Assembly (NCBI GenBank): GCA_019510435.1
Contig: JAEKKJ010000012.1
Location: forward strand, 143,854 to 207,853
DNA from: Caulobacterales bacterium
Lineage (GTDB): Bacteria > Pseudomonadota > Alphaproteobacteria > Caulobacterales > Caulobacteraceae
Reading direction: 5' to 3'
Length of the DNA stretch: 64,000 nt
The notes beneath the pieces were generated by a model. That model was not told where the DNA came from. It ran no database searches and saw only the letters and a list, made by a program, of their open reading frames with translations. Of this stretch, positions 37,518-46,768 are shown in pieces. Made by a program: the position numbers and the translations under genes. Within the stretch, counting starts at the first letter, position 1. Each line of letters opens with the position of its first letter.

Positions 37518-38306
37518 ATGTCTGAGAGCGCGCGGCAACGATCCAAGCTGAACGTCGGCGCCCAGGTGCGGGTCCCGAAGACCGCGGAGCTCGTGGCCCG
37601 GCGTGTGCGCCGCGCGATCGTCACCGGGGAGCTGCAGACCGGCGACAGCCTGCCGTCCGAAGCCCAGCTGATCGAGGACTTCCAGGTCTCGCGCCCGACG
37701 ATCCGGGAGGCGATCCGGATCCTGGAGTCGGAAGGCCTGATCAGCGTATCCCGCGGCGCGCGCGGCGGCGCCCGGGTGGCCCAGCCCGATTCCGATATGG
37801 TGGCCCGGGCGGCGGGCGTGGCCCTGCAGACCCGCGGGGCGACCATCCAGGACGTCTATGAGGCGCGGATGATGATCGAGCCGCCGGCGGCGCGCCTGGC
37901 GGCGGAGCGGCGGCCGGCCCAGGCGGCGGCCGTGCTGCGCGCCCACATGGACCGCGAGTTCGAACTGGTGGACGACGGCGTCGCCATCACCCAGGCCATC
38001 GCCGACTTCCACCGCATGCTGATGGAAGAGTGCGGCAACGTCTCGCTGGGCATCCTGGCCCTGGGGCTGAAGGGCGTGTTCGAGCGGGCGTTGCAGACCT
38101 CGCAGAGCATGCGCTCGCCGGTCAGCCTGCCGGAGCGCCAGCGGCAGCTGCGGTTCGGTCTGAAGTCGCACCGCAAGCTGGTGGACCTGATCGAAGCCGG
38201 CGATGGCCCCGGCGCGCAGGCGCACTGGCAGCTCCACATGGAGAACGCCGGGCGCGTGTGGCTGAGCGACCTCGGCCCGCGCAGCGTGATCGAGATCCTC
38301 GAGTAG
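37518..38306 (+). CDS. GntR family regulator, FadR subfamily (FCD domain)
   Basis: A 262-residue regulator. The winged helix lies at about residues 25-95 (VARRVRRAIVTGELQTGDSLPSE, then FQVSRPTIREAIRILESEGLI). The C-terminal all-helical FCD domain has the metal/ligand His positions in ADFHRMLME, SHRKLVDLI and AHWQLHM. FCD regulators sense organic acids or acyl-CoA esters and usually repress catabolic operons. ATG 37518 is preferred to the track TTG one codon earlier. It sits next to two beta-oxidation operons, has a motif-like site at its own start, and is one of two candidates to bind the recurring operator. Confidence 0.93.
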   Translation: MSESARQRSKLNVGAQVRVPKTAELVARRVRRAIVTGELQTGDSLPSEAQLIEDFQVSRPTIREAIRILESEGLISVSRGARGGARVAQPDSDMVARAAGVALQTRGATIQDVYEARMMIEPPAARLAAERRPAQAAAVLRAHMDREFELVDDGVAITQAIADFHRMLMEECGNVSLGILALGLKGVFERALQTSQSMRSPVSLPERQRQLRFGLKSHRKLVDLIEAGDGPGAQAHWQLHMENAGRVWLSDLGPRSVIEILE

Positions 38307-38322
38307 GCGCGCTCAGGCGCCA

Positions 38323-39129
38323 TCAGGCGCCGACGAAGGGGACCTTCTCCTTCGAGCCGAAGGCGCGCACGGCAGCGGCGTTGTCCTGGGTGCGCGAGGT
38401 CTTGCGCACGGCGCGGGCCTCGGCCTCGAGATGGGCGTCGAAGCCGTTGACCGCGCCCTGCTGGAAGAGGCTGCGCATCTGGCCCAGCGCGATGGTCGGG
38501 CCGGCGGCGAAGTCCTGGGCGACCTTGCGCGCCGCCTCCGCGAAGTCGGCCGCCAGGGCGACCTCGTTGATCATGCCCCAGGCCAGGGCGTCGGGGGCGG
38601 GCAGCCGCTCGGCGCGCATCACCAGCTGGCGGGCCCGCGCCGGGCCGATGGCGCGGGGGAGCAGCCAGGTCAGGCCGCTGTCGGGGCTGGACGCCAGGTT
38701 GCGGAACGGCACCAGGAAATAGGCCGTGTCGGCGGCGATCACATAGTCGGCGAGCAGGGTCATCGCCAGGCCGATGCCGACGCAGGGGCCGTTGACCGCG
38801 GCGATCACCGGGACCTCCACGTCGCGCAGGCGGCGGATCATCGGATGGAACACGCTTTCGACGGCGTTGCCGGCGCTGCTGGCCTTGCCACCGGCCGCCT
38901 CGGTCCTCCGGCGCATCATGTTGGCGCCGGCGCAGAAGGCGCGGCCATCGCCCGTCAGCATCAGCGCACGCACGCCGCGACGGGGCTTGGCCACCTCCAG
39001 CAGCGCCGCCTGGATGGCGTCCACCATCTCCATGGAGAGGGCGTTCAGGCGCTCCGGATCGGCCAGCACCAGCGTGGCCAGGGCGCCATCCAGCTCCAGG
39101 CGCAGGTTGTCGAACTCCAGAACTTCCAT
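38323..39129 (-). CDS. enoyl-CoA hydratase/isomerase family protein
   Basis: A 268-residue crotonase-fold protein with GRAFCAGANMM (first oxyanion loop), VNGPCVGIGLAMTLLADYVIAA (second loop) and SSPDSGLTWLLPRAIG, which matches the canonical GLxPxxGxxxxLPR region. It likely acts on an enoyl-CoA as hydratase or isomerase. ATG 39129 is chosen over the track TTG 39135 because GGGAGGC lies about 9 bases before it. The upstream region shared with the divergent TonB receptor gene contains two copies of the recurring motif. Confidence 0.91.
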   Translation of the reverse strand: MEVLEFDNLRLELDGALATLVLADPERLNALSMEMVDAIQAALLEVAKPRRGVRALMLTGDGRAFCAGANMMRRRTEAAGGKASSAGNAVESVFHPMIRRLRDVEVPVIAAVNGPCVGIGLAMTLLADYVIAADTAYFLVPFRNLASSPDSGLTWLLPRAIGPARARQLVMRAERLPAPDALAWGMINEVALAADFAEAARKVAQDFAAGPTIALGQMRSLFQQGAVNGFDAHLEAEARAVRKTSRTQDNAAAVRAFGSKEKVPFVGA

Positions 39130-39173
39130 GTCCAAGCCTCCCGGCGCGCGGACCGAACCGCGGCAATTATATC

Positions 39174-39186
39174 TCTAGCGAAGTTA
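39174..39186 (-). promoter_or_regulatory. TAACTTnnnTAGC-type site (1 mismatch) before the crotonase gene
   Basis: The minus strand reads TAACTTCGCTAGA, 9 of 10 positions, framed by an outer inverted repeat ATATCT ... AGATAT. It is 45 bases before the crotonase start codon. Confidence 0.65.
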
Positions 39187-39263
39187 GATATTTTGGACGA
39201 CCGACACAAGGGCGCGTGGACGCCGGGAACCGCTTGCATTGACGCTCGAGGCGAGTCCAAATA

Positions 39264-39276
39264 GATAGACAAGTAA
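39264..39276 (-). promoter_or_regulatory. TAACTTnnnTAGC-type site (2 mismatches) before a TonB receptor
   Basis: The minus strand reads TTACTTGTCTATC, 8 of 10 positions, 31 bases before the receptor start. An additional GTTA-AA-TAAC repeat follows it at 39282-39291, making the whole leader AT-rich. Confidence 0.45.
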
Positions 39277-39306
39277 GAATAGTTAAATAACTCGGGGAGG
39301 CTGATC

Positions 39307-41505
39307 ATGGCGCCACTGCGCGCGGCTCTTTTGCTTGCGGTTTCGGCCTTGGCGCTCGCGCCGGAGAGGGGGCGAGCCGCGGCGGCGACGCCGGCCCCTG
39401 TGGACGTCGGCGAGGTGGTGGTCACCGCCCAGCGGCGGGAAGAACGGCTGATCGACGTACCGATCGCCATCACCGCGGCGACCCGGGCGGAACTGGAGGC
39501 TCAGGGCGTCCAGAACACCCGCGACCTGACCAACATGACACCGGGGCTGAACGCCGCCACCCAGGGCTTCGCCTTCCAGCCCTCGATCCGCGGCATCGGC
39601 ACCACTTCGACGGCCCTGGGCGACGAGACCAACGTCGCCCTCTACGTCGACAACGTCTACATGCCCTTCCAGGCGGGCAACGCCTTCGCGCTCAAGAACA
39701 TCGAGCGGATCGAGGTGCTGAAGGGGCCGCAAGGCACGCTGTTCGGCCGCAACGCCACCGGCGGCGCGATCCGTGTCGTGACCGCCGACCCGGCCTTCGA
39801 CCCGGGGTTCGAGGCCTCCGCCAACTACGGCTTCAAGCTGCACAGCAGGGAACTGAACGCCTACGCCACCGGACCCCTGGCCAAGGGCCTGGCGGTGGGG
39901 CTGTCCGCCTATGCCTATGACGACGACGGGTACGTCCACAACCTGGCGCCCCAGGGCGGCAAGGTGGCCGACACGCACCAGGTGACGCTGCGCGGCAAGC
40001 TGCTGGCCACGCCCACCGACAAGCTGCGGATCGTGCTGGAGGGCGACTACACCAACAGCGTCAACTCGACCGGGTTCTCCACGACGATCCAGCAGGGCGT
40101 CAGCGGCTCCAAGACGGTGGCGGGCGCCATCACCCCACCCGACAAGAGCATCGATCCCTACACCGTGGCCCTGACCTTCGATCCCTATGTGAAGGGCCTG
40201 AGCTCGGGCGGCTACCTGCAGGTCCGCTACGACCTTCCCGGCCACACCCTGACCTCGGTCTCCGCTTACCGGAGCTTCCGGCTGAAGGCGTTCCTGGATT
40301 CGGACCGCACCAACCTGGACCTGACCGAGTTCCACATCTTCCAGAACACCAAGGTCAAGAGCCAGGAGTTCGACCTGGCGTCCCATTTCACCGGGCCGCT
40401 GAACTATGTGGCTGGCCTCTACCTGTTCGACAGCAAGGCGCGCGCCCCGGCGACGCTGAACTATTCGGCCCCGATCGTCACGATCGGCGGGGTGCGTCGC
40501 CAGAACGGGCCGCTGGTCAACAACGCCAACACCCAGGGCGCGGTGGATACCCGCTCGTGGGCCGGGTTCGGCGAGGCCACCTGGGCGGTGACCGACGCGC
40601 TGAGCGTGATCGGCGGCTACCGCTACACCTGGGAGAAGAAGGACGCCCTGGCCCGCAACGCCCTCAGCGGCGTGCAATTCACCGGGACGGACAAGTGGAC
40701 GAACTCCAGCGTCCGCCTCACCGCCCGCTACCGCCTGGACGAGCGGTCCAACGTCTATGTGACCTATTCGACCGGCTTCAAGAGCGGGGCCTTCAACACC
40801 TCGGCGGTGAGCAATCCGCTGCAGGAGGTGCAGCCTGAGGAGGTGAAGGCCTGGGAGGCGGGGCTGAAGTCGCGGGTGGGGCCGTTCACGATCCTCGCCT
40901 CGGCCTTCGACTACCGGTACGACAACATCCAGCTTCAGGTGAACAACATCCTGAACCCGGTGGCGGGGACGACGATCCTGCAGAACGCCGCCACGGCGCG
41001 GATCCGCGGCGCGGACCTGCAGGTGGGGGCGCGGCTCAGCGACGACTTCTCGGCCCAGCTGGGGGTCTCCTGGCTGCCGACCGCGAAGTACACCTCCTTC
41101 GCCGGCGGCCTGACCTTCATCCCCAACGCTGGCGGCGTGGGCGCGACGCCGGTGTCGGTGGACCTCTCGGGCACGCGGATGATCCGCACGCCGAAGCTGA
41201 CCGCCGACCTCAGCGGGACCTATACGCACGAGGTCGCGGGCGGGAAGCTGAAGGCCTCGGCGGCCTACTTCTGGAGCGAGCCCTTCATCTGGATCCCGGG
41301 CGGGGCGGTGCGCCAGAGCGGCTATGCGACGGTGAACGCCCGGGTCGGCTGGACGACGCCGGACCAGCGCTTCACGTTCAGCGTCTGGGGGCGCAACCTC
41401 ACCGACAAGGTCTACTGGCTGCAGGCCGGCGCCAACAGCGGCGGCTTCTCCGGCTCCTACGCCCAGCCGCGTGAGATCGGCGTGGGCGTGGACGTCGGCT
41501 TCTAG
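39307..41505 (+). CDS. TonB-dependent outer-membrane receptor
   Basis: A 732-residue receptor. A signal peptide (LLLAVSALALA ... GRAAAA) is followed by a TonB box-like EVVVTAQRREERL, the plug domain (NMTPGLNAATQ, IRGIGTTST, LKGPQGTLFGRNATGGAIRVV) and a beta-barrel of about 570 residues ending in an aromatic strand (EIGVGVDVGF). It imports a substrate too large or hydrophobic for porins, driven by TonB-ExbBD. Of the three receptors here, this one is followed 5 bases later by an MFS gene, giving a plausible outer- plus inner-membrane uptake pair. Confidence 0.94.
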   Translation: MAPLRAALLLAVSALALAPERGRAAAATPAPVDVGEVVVTAQRREERLIDVPIAITAATRAELEAQGVQNTRDLTNMTPGLNAATQGFAFQPSIRGIGTTSTALGDETNVALYVDNVYMPFQAGNAFALKNIERIEVLKGPQGTLFGRNATGGAIRVVTADPAFDPGFEASANYGFKLHSRELNAYATGPLAKGLAVGLSAYAYDDDGYVHNLAPQGGKVADTHQVTLRGKLLATPTDKLRIVLEGDYTNSVNSTGFSTTIQQGVSGSKTVAGAITPPDKSIDPYTVALTFDPYVKGLSSGGYLQVRYDLPGHTLTSVSAYRSFRLKAFLDSDRTNLDLTEFHIFQNTKVKSQEFDLASHFTGPLNYVAGLYLFDSKARAPATLNYSAPIVTIGGVRRQNGPLVNNANTQGAVDTRSWAGFGEATWAVTDALSVIGGYRYTWEKKDALARNALSGVQFTGTDKWTNSSVRLTARYRLDERSNVYVTYSTGFKSGAFNTSAVSNPLQEVQPEEVKAWEAGLKSRVGPFTILASAFDYRYDNIQLQVNNILNPVAGTTILQNAATARIRGADLQVGARLSDDFSAQLGVSWLPTAKYTSFAGGLTFIPNAGGVGATPVSVDLSGTRMIRTPKLTADLSGTYTHEVAGGKLKASAAYFWSEPFIWIPGGAVRQSGYATVNARVGWTTPDQRFTFSVWGRNLTDKVYWLQAGANSGGFSGSYAQPREIGVGVDVGF

Positions 41506-41510
41506 CCGGG

Positions 41511-42848
41511 ATGGCGTCGCCCGACGTTCCAGCGCAGCCCGAGCGGTCCGACGGATCGCCCGGGACCGCCTGGCTCATCGGCCTGCTGTTCGCGGTCAAT
41601 GCGCTGAACCTGCTGGACCGCCAGTTGCCGGGCATCCTGGCCCAGTCGATCAAGGCCGACCTGCACCTCAGCGACACCCAGCTGGGGCTGATGGGCGGGG
41701 TCGCCTTCGCGGTGGTCTATGCGGGGCTCGGCCTGCCCCTGGCGCGGCTGGCGGACCGGTGGTCGGCCAAGTGGGTGCTGGCCGGGGCGCTGGCGGCCTG
41801 GAGCGTGCTCACCGCGGCGGGCGCCTTCGCCCAGAGCTTCCTGCAGCTGGCCGTGGCGCGGGTCGGCGTCGCGGCAGGGGAGGCGGGCTGCACGCCGGCC
41901 GCCCACGCCATGATCAGCGCCCGGGTGGCGCCGCATCGGCGCGCCTCGGCCATCGCCGTCTACTCCCTGGGCGTGCCGGCCGGGGCCATGTGCGGCCTGG
42001 TGCTGGGCGGCTGGCTCAACGACCTGCACGACTGGCGATTCGCCATGCTGGCCATGGGCGCGCCGGGCCTGGCCGTGGCGCTGCTGTTCGCCCTCACCGT
42101 GCCCAGGGACGGTGTGGCCGCCCCGCCGGCGGCGGCGACGACAGGCGGGCTGCTGGACGCGGCGCGCACCCTGCTTTCCCTGCGCAGCTACCGGCACATG
42201 TTCTTCGCCGTGACGATCTTCGGGGTCGGGGTCTATGCGAACTTCCAGTTCTACCCGGCCTTCCTGATCCGGGTTCATGGCCTCAGCGCCGGCCAGGCGG
42301 GGCTGGTCCTGGGGCTAATGACCGGCCTGATCGGCGGGCTCGGGACCTTCGCCGGCGGCTGGGTCGGAGACCGGGTTGCGCGGGTCTCAGCAGGCCGCAT
42401 GCTTGTGCTGCCGGCGGCCGGCTTCCTGTTAGCCGCGCCTTGCCTGCTGGCCGGCTTGCTGGCGCCGGACCTGCGGGTGGCGGTGGCGTTCCTCTGCCTG
42501 CCCCAGGCGGCGCACGTCATGTACCAGGCGCCCGTGTACGGCACGGCCCAGCGGCTGGCGCCGCCGGGCCTGAAGGCGATGGCCACGGCCGTGCTGCTGT
42601 TCGGCCTCAGCCTGGTGGGCGCCTCGGTGGGACCCTTCGTCGCGGGGCTGGCCAGCGATCTGCTGCAGCCGCGCTTTGGCGCCGGCGCCCTGCGCTACGC
42701 CCTGTGCCTGACCGCGTTCACCGATGTCTGGGCCGCCGCCCATCTGCTGCTCGCCGCCCGCGCCCTGCCGGCCGACCTGGCCCGCTTCGAGGCGCCGGAT
42801 TCAAACGCGCGCTTGCCATCACCGCGGGTCGGAATATTATCTAACTAA
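41511..42848 (+). CDS. MFS transporter (spinster-like)
   Basis: A 445-residue, 12-helix carrier. Helix 1 and first loop read NALNLLDRQLPGILAQSIKADLHLSDTQLGL, with motif A as GLPLARLADRWSAKW and an Arg-Gly-rich helix 4 region (VARVGVAAGEAGCTPAAHAMIS). It shares this plan with the MFS gene at 19041-20375, suggesting duplication or related substrates. Co-transcribed after the TonB receptor (5-base gap), it would carry the imported compound across the inner membrane. Its 3' end overlaps the AT-rich operator of the next operon. Confidence 0.92.
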   Translation: MASPDVPAQPERSDGSPGTAWLIGLLFAVNALNLLDRQLPGILAQSIKADLHLSDTQLGLMGGVAFAVVYAGLGLPLARLADRWSAKWVLAGALAAWSVLTAAGAFAQSFLQLAVARVGVAAGEAGCTPAAHAMISARVAPHRRASAIAVYSLGVPAGAMCGLVLGGWLNDLHDWRFAMLAMGAPGLAVALLFALTVPRDGVAAPPAAATTGGLLDAARTLLSLRSYRHMFFAVTIFGVGVYANFQFYPAFLIRVHGLSAGQAGLVLGLMTGLIGGLGTFAGGWVGDRVARVSAGRMLVLPAAGFLLAAPCLLAGLLAPDLRVAVAFLCLPQAAHVMYQAPVYGTAQRLAPPGLKAMATAVLLFGLSLVGASVGPFVAGLASDLLQPRFGAGALRYALCLTAFTDVWAAAHLLLAARALPADLARFEAPDSNARLPSPRVGILSN

Positions 42849-42852
42849 GTTA
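42840..42852 (-). promoter_or_regulatory. TAACTTnnnTAGC-type site (1 mismatch), 13-bp palindrome before the dehydratase operon
   Basis: The minus strand reads TAACTTAGTTAGA; on the plus strand CTAACT-A-AGTTAG is a perfect 6+1+6 palindrome. It begins inside the last codons of the MFS gene and ends 22 bases before the ATG of the hot-dog dehydratase, directly upstream of its GGGAGGAAG ribosome-binding site. Confidence 0.7.
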
Positions 42853-42874
42853 GCGGAATAAACGGGAGGAAGCG

Positions 42875-44176
42875 ATGTCAGAGCAAGCCGTCGCGGAAGG
42901 CGTCAAACAGGACTGGGAAAAGGCGACCGCCTACTCCCTCACCGACGACGATATCGAGCGGGCGCGGCTGTTGCTGGGCGCGGACCTGGCCTCGCGGGAG
43001 CGCGAGTACATCCAGACCGCGACCACGGACAACATCCGCAACTTCGCGGTCGGCTGCGGCAACGACAACCCGCTGCACTGCGACCCGGAGTACGGCGAGA
43101 CCACGCGTTGGGGTTCGGTCATCGCGCCGACCATGATGGCGGGGGTCATCAACAAGCCGCTGCTGGGCGATCCGATGGATCCCGAGCTGAAGGCCAGGAC
43201 CAAGAGCCTGTTCCGCGGCATCCACGTCTTCGTCTCGGGCGGCGAGTGGACCTTCTACCGGCCGATCTTCCCGGGCGACACGATCTACAGCTTCAAGGGC
43301 GAAGAGACGCTGGACGTGAACCCGTCGGAGTTCGCCGGGCGCAATGTTGTCCAGGTGCGCCGCGACGTGAAGTTCAACCAGCGCGGCGAGGTGGTGGGGG
43401 TCTACCGCATCCTGCGCATCCTGACCGAGCGCAAGACGGCTGCGAAGACCGGCAAGTACGCCAAGATCGAGCCGCAGACCTACACCGACGAGGACATCGC
43501 CAAGATCGACGAGATCTACGCGGCCGAACAGGTGCGGGGCGCGGAGCTGCGCTACTGGGAGGACGTCCAGGTGGGCGACTCCCTGGGCAAGATGGCCAAG
43601 GGTCCGCTGACGGTGACGGACGTGGTCTGTTTCCACGCCGGCGGCTACGGCTTCGTGCCCTATGCGCCGACGGTGGGGCGGCTGGCCCACAAGAACCGCC
43701 AGCGGATCGCGCCCTTCTACGTGAAGAACGAATACGGCGTGCCCGATGTGGCCCAGCGCCTGCACTGGGATCCGGCGTGGGCCCAGGCGATCGGCAACCC
43801 CATGGCCTACGACTACGGGGTGATGCGCGAGAACTACGTTTACCACTACCTCACCGACTGGTGCGGCGACGACGGCTGGGTGGTTCGCCAGAACGACCAG
43901 ATCCGCAAGTTCAACTACATGGGCGACACCCAGGTGATCACCGGCGAGGTGGTGGCCAAGCGCGAGGAGGGCGGCCGCTTCCTGGTGGACGTCATGGTCG
44001 CCATGACCAACCAGCGCGGCGAGCAGACGGTGAAGGCCGACGCCACCATCGCCCTGCCCAGCCGCACCGCGCCGGCGCTGCTGCCCGAGGTGCCGTCGGA
44101 CCTGCAGGCCCGCGTGACGCAGATGTGGAAGCGCCACGGCGAGCTGCTGCTGGCCAAGCGCAAACGCGGCGGCTGA
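42875..44176 (+). CDS. double hot-dog (R)-hydratase, MaoC/FAS1-like
   Basis: A 433-residue protein with two hot-dog domains. The first, about residues 45-190, has GCGNDNPLHCDPEYGETTRWGSVIAPTMM, the D/N-x-x-H hydratase motif. The second, about residues 220-400, has FHAGGYGFVPYAPT and VYHYLTDWCGDDGWV. FAS1-like dehydratase proteins hydrate enoyl-CoA esters with bulky substituents, and MaoC-type members of steroid pathways are built in this way. It opens an operon continuing with an NPD flavoenzyme and an acyl-CoA ligase. Confidence 0.88.
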   Translation: MSEQAVAEGVKQDWEKATAYSLTDDDIERARLLLGADLASREREYIQTATTDNIRNFAVGCGNDNPLHCDPEYGETTRWGSVIAPTMMAGVINKPLLGDPMDPELKARTKSLFRGIHVFVSGGEWTFYRPIFPGDTIYSFKGEETLDVNPSEFAGRNVVQVRRDVKFNQRGEVVGVYRILRILTERKTAAKTGKYAKIEPQTYTDEDIAKIDEIYAAEQVRGAELRYWEDVQVGDSLGKMAKGPLTVTDVVCFHAGGYGFVPYAPTVGRLAHKNRQRIAPFYVKNEYGVPDVAQRLHWDPAWAQAIGNPMAYDYGVMRENYVYHYLTDWCGDDGWVVRQNDQIRKFNYMGDTQVITGEVVAKREEGGRFLVDVMVAMTNQRGEQTVKADATIALPSRTAPALLPEVPSDLQARVTQMWKRHGELLLAKRKRGG

Positions 44177-44179
44177 TCC

Positions 44180-45187
44180 ATGGCGCTGGATCCGAACCTG
44201 CGGGCGCAGCTGACGCTGCCGGCCATCTGCGCGCCGATGTTCCTGGTGACCGGGCCGGCGCTGGTGCGCGAGGCCTGCAAGGCCGGGGTCATCGGCGGCC
44301 TGCCGCGGCAGAACGCCCGCAGCTTCGAGCGCTTCGAGGGCTGGCTGGCGGAGATCCATGAGGCCCTCGGCCGCGAGCGGGCCGAGCACCCGGGCGCCCG
44401 CATCGCGCCGGTGGCCGTGAACCTCGCGACGCGCATGCCGGCGGACGAGCTGAAGCAACACCTCGACGCCTGTCGCCGGTATGGCGTGGAGATCATCATC
44501 AGCGCCACCGGCGACCCCACCGAGCTGATCGGCCGGGTGCACGACTGGGGCGGCAAGGTCTTCCACGACGTCACCAACCTGCGCTTCGCGGAGAAGGCGA
44601 TCGCCGCGGGCGCGGACGGCCTGACCTGCATCGGCGCCGGCGGCGGCGGCCACTCCGGCACGATCAGCCACCTGGCCCTGATCCCCCGCATCCGCGCCAT
44701 CTACGACGGGGTCATCGTGCTGGCGGGCGCGGTCTCCACGGGCGCGGCGATCCGGGCGGCCGAGATCCTGGGCGCCGACCTCGCCTATCTCGGCACCCGC
44801 TTCATCGCCACGGCGGAGTCCGAGGCGCCGGAGCCCTACAAGGCGCTCCTGGTCAGCCAGGGGTCGGCCGGCCTGATGTACACCGGCAAGATCGCCGGGG
44901 TGCCCGCGAACTGGATGGCGGAGTCCATGCGCCAGGTCGGGCTGGACCCCGACAACCTGCCCGAGCCGCTGGGCAAGGGCATGCGCCACGACCACCTGCC
45001 CGAGGGCGTGCGGCCCTGGCTCAACCTCTGGAGCGCGGGCCAGGGCATCGACCTGATCGAGGATATCCCGACCGTGGCCGAGCTGGTGCGCCGCCTGCGC
45101 CGCGAATATGTCGCCGCCTGCGCCATCCCGGACATGGCCGAGGCCGCGCGCCTGGCCGATGCGGCGCTGCAGGAGGCGGGGGCGTGA
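44180..45187 (+). CDS. NPD-family FMN oxidoreductase (nitronate monooxygenase-like)
   Basis: A 335-residue TIM-barrel flavoprotein. FMN-binding segments are APMFLVTGPALVREA, AVNLATRMPAD, GADGLTCIGAGGGGHSG and LAGAVSTGAAIRAAEILGADLAYLGTRFIAT, with the His in GGHSG. It is annotated in databases as 2-nitropropane dioxygenase-like, but in actinobacterial steroid degradation a relative, IpdC, is a flavin-dependent hydroxy-CoA dehydrogenase-like enzyme, which may be the closer model in this context. That functional link is inference only. It lies 3 bases after the hydratase stop codon. Confidence 0.87.
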   Translation: MALDPNLRAQLTLPAICAPMFLVTGPALVREACKAGVIGGLPRQNARSFERFEGWLAEIHEALGRERAEHPGARIAPVAVNLATRMPADELKQHLDACRRYGVEIIISATGDPTELIGRVHDWGGKVFHDVTNLRFAEKAIAAGADGLTCIGAGGGGHSGTISHLALIPRIRAIYDGVIVLAGAVSTGAAIRAAEILGADLAYLGTRFIATAESEAPEPYKALLVSQGSAGLMYTGKIAGVPANWMAESMRQVGLDPDNLPEPLGKGMRHDHLPEGVRPWLNLWSAGQGIDLIEDIPTVAELVRRLRREYVAACAIPDMAEAARLADAALQEAGA

Positions 45188-45230
45188 GCGCCCGCAGTCT
45201 TGTCCCTTTTCGATGTGAGGCGCTCGCCTG

Positions 45231-46730
45231 ATGGCTGGATTGTCCGACCTCGTGCGCGGGGTGCTGCGGCTGGAGCCGCAGGCGAACGCGATGGAGTTCG
45301 AGGGGCGCTGGCGCACCTGGGGCGACCTGGACCGGGTCGTGGTCGGCCTGGACGCGGCCTTGGCGGAGGCGGGCCTCGGCGCGGGGACGCGCGTGGCGGG
45401 CCTCCTGCGCAACAACCCGCTGACTGCCGCGGCGATCCTGGGCGTGGTCACCGGCGACCGCTGCATCGTGACCCTGAACCCCTCCTTGCCGGACGACCGC
45501 CTGGCCGCGGACATCCGTGTCCTGCAGCCACCAGCGATCGTCGGCCTGGCGCGGGACTGGGCCCGGCCGGCGGTGATCGAGGCCGCGCGCGAGATCGGCT
45601 GCCTTGGCCTGGCCCTGACCGACGACGGCGTGCGCCCGGTGGAAGGCCTGGAGACGGCGACCGGCGCGGGCCTGCGGCGCGACGCGGCGGGCATCGCGAT
45701 CGAAATGCTGACCAGTGGCACCACGGGCCAGCCCAAGCGGATCCCGCTGAAGGCGTCGTCCTTCGACCGCGGCATCGCCGAGGCGGGGGTCTACGATGGC
45801 CGCAAGCCGGGCGATGCGCCCCGGCTGCGCTCGGGGGTGCAGATCCTCAACTCGCCCTTCGCCCACATCAGCGGCGTCTTCAGCCTGTTCAACTGCGTCA
45901 GCGCCGGGCGCGCGAGCTGCCTGCTGGAAAAGTTCAACGTCCAGACCTTTGCCGACGCCGTGCGCCGGCACCGGCCGAAGGTGGCCGGCGCGCCGCCCTC
46001 GGCCCTGCGCATGATCCTGGACGCCCAGGTGCCGAAGACGGACCTCGCGAGCCTGGTCGCCTTCCGCGCCGGCACCGCGCCGCTGGATCCCGGGCTCGCC
46101 GACGAGTTCTACGAGCGCTACGGCATTCCCGTGCTGCAGAACTACGGGGCGACCGAGTTCGCCGGCGGGGTGGCGGGCTGGACGCTGGGCGACTTCAAGG
46201 CGCTCCACAAGGCCAAGCGCGGCTCGGTGGGCCGGCTGAACCCCGGCGTGCAGGCGCGGATCGTGGATCCCGAAACCGGGGCCCCGCTGGCGCTCGGCGC
46301 GGAGGGCCTGCTGGAGTTGAAGGCGCCGCAGCTGGGGGACGGCGTCTCCTGGATCCGCACCACCGACCTCGCCGTGCTGGACGCCGACGACTTCCTCTGG
46401 ATCAACGGCCGCTACGACAACGCCATCATCCGCGGCGGCTTCAAGGTGCTGCCGGACGAGGTGGTGCGCGCCCTGGAGCAGCATCCGGCCATCCGCGAGG
46501 CGGCGGTGGTGGGGCTGGCCGATGCTCGGCTCGGCCAGGTGCCGGCGGCGGCCTACATCGTGCGCGCCAACGCGACCGCGCCGGCCGAGGAGGACCTGCG
46601 CGAGTTCCTGCGCGAGCGCCTCCTGCCCTATCAGCTGCCGAGCCGTCTGATGCAGGTGGCGGAGCTGCCGCGTACGCCTTCGCTGAAGGTCAGCCAGCCG
46701 GACCTCAAGGCCCTGTTCGAAGCCGCCTGA
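45231..46730 (+). CDS. acyl-CoA synthetase (AMP-forming), second copy
   Basis: A 499-residue adenylate-forming ligase. The P-loop-like motif is EMLTSGTTGQPKRIPL near residue 162, NYGATEFAGG near residue 305 is the adenine motif, and INGRYDNAIIRGGFKVLPDEVV plus a C-terminal SLKVSQPDLKAL give the hinge and catalytic Lys. It activates a carboxylate to a CoA ester. The N-terminal part is compact and lacks the long insertion of fatty-acid ligases, compatible with a cyclic acid substrate. It is third in the dehydratase-NPD-ligase operon. Confidence 0.92.
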   Translation: MAGLSDLVRGVLRLEPQANAMEFEGRWRTWGDLDRVVVGLDAALAEAGLGAGTRVAGLLRNNPLTAAAILGVVTGDRCIVTLNPSLPDDRLAADIRVLQPPAIVGLARDWARPAVIEAAREIGCLGLALTDDGVRPVEGLETATGAGLRRDAAGIAIEMLTSGTTGQPKRIPLKASSFDRGIAEAGVYDGRKPGDAPRLRSGVQILNSPFAHISGVFSLFNCVSAGRASCLLEKFNVQTFADAVRRHRPKVAGAPPSALRMILDAQVPKTDLASLVAFRAGTAPLDPGLADEFYERYGIPVLQNYGATEFAGGVAGWTLGDFKALHKAKRGSVGRLNPGVQARIVDPETGAPLALGAEGLLELKAPQLGDGVSWIRTTDLAVLDADDFLWINGRYDNAIIRGGFKVLPDEVVRALEQHPAIREAAVVGLADARLGQVPAAAYIVRANATAPAEEDLREFLRERLLPYQLPSRLMQVAELPRTPSLKVSQPDLKALFEAA

Positions 46731-46768
46731 AGCGGTTCAGGATTGGCGGTCTAAAGGTCCAGGCGCCT

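Noticed and set aside
42878-45775. 965-residue minus-strand ORF
   Set aside because: Antisense shadow of the dehydratase, NPD and ligase genes, all of which have strong protein-level support.
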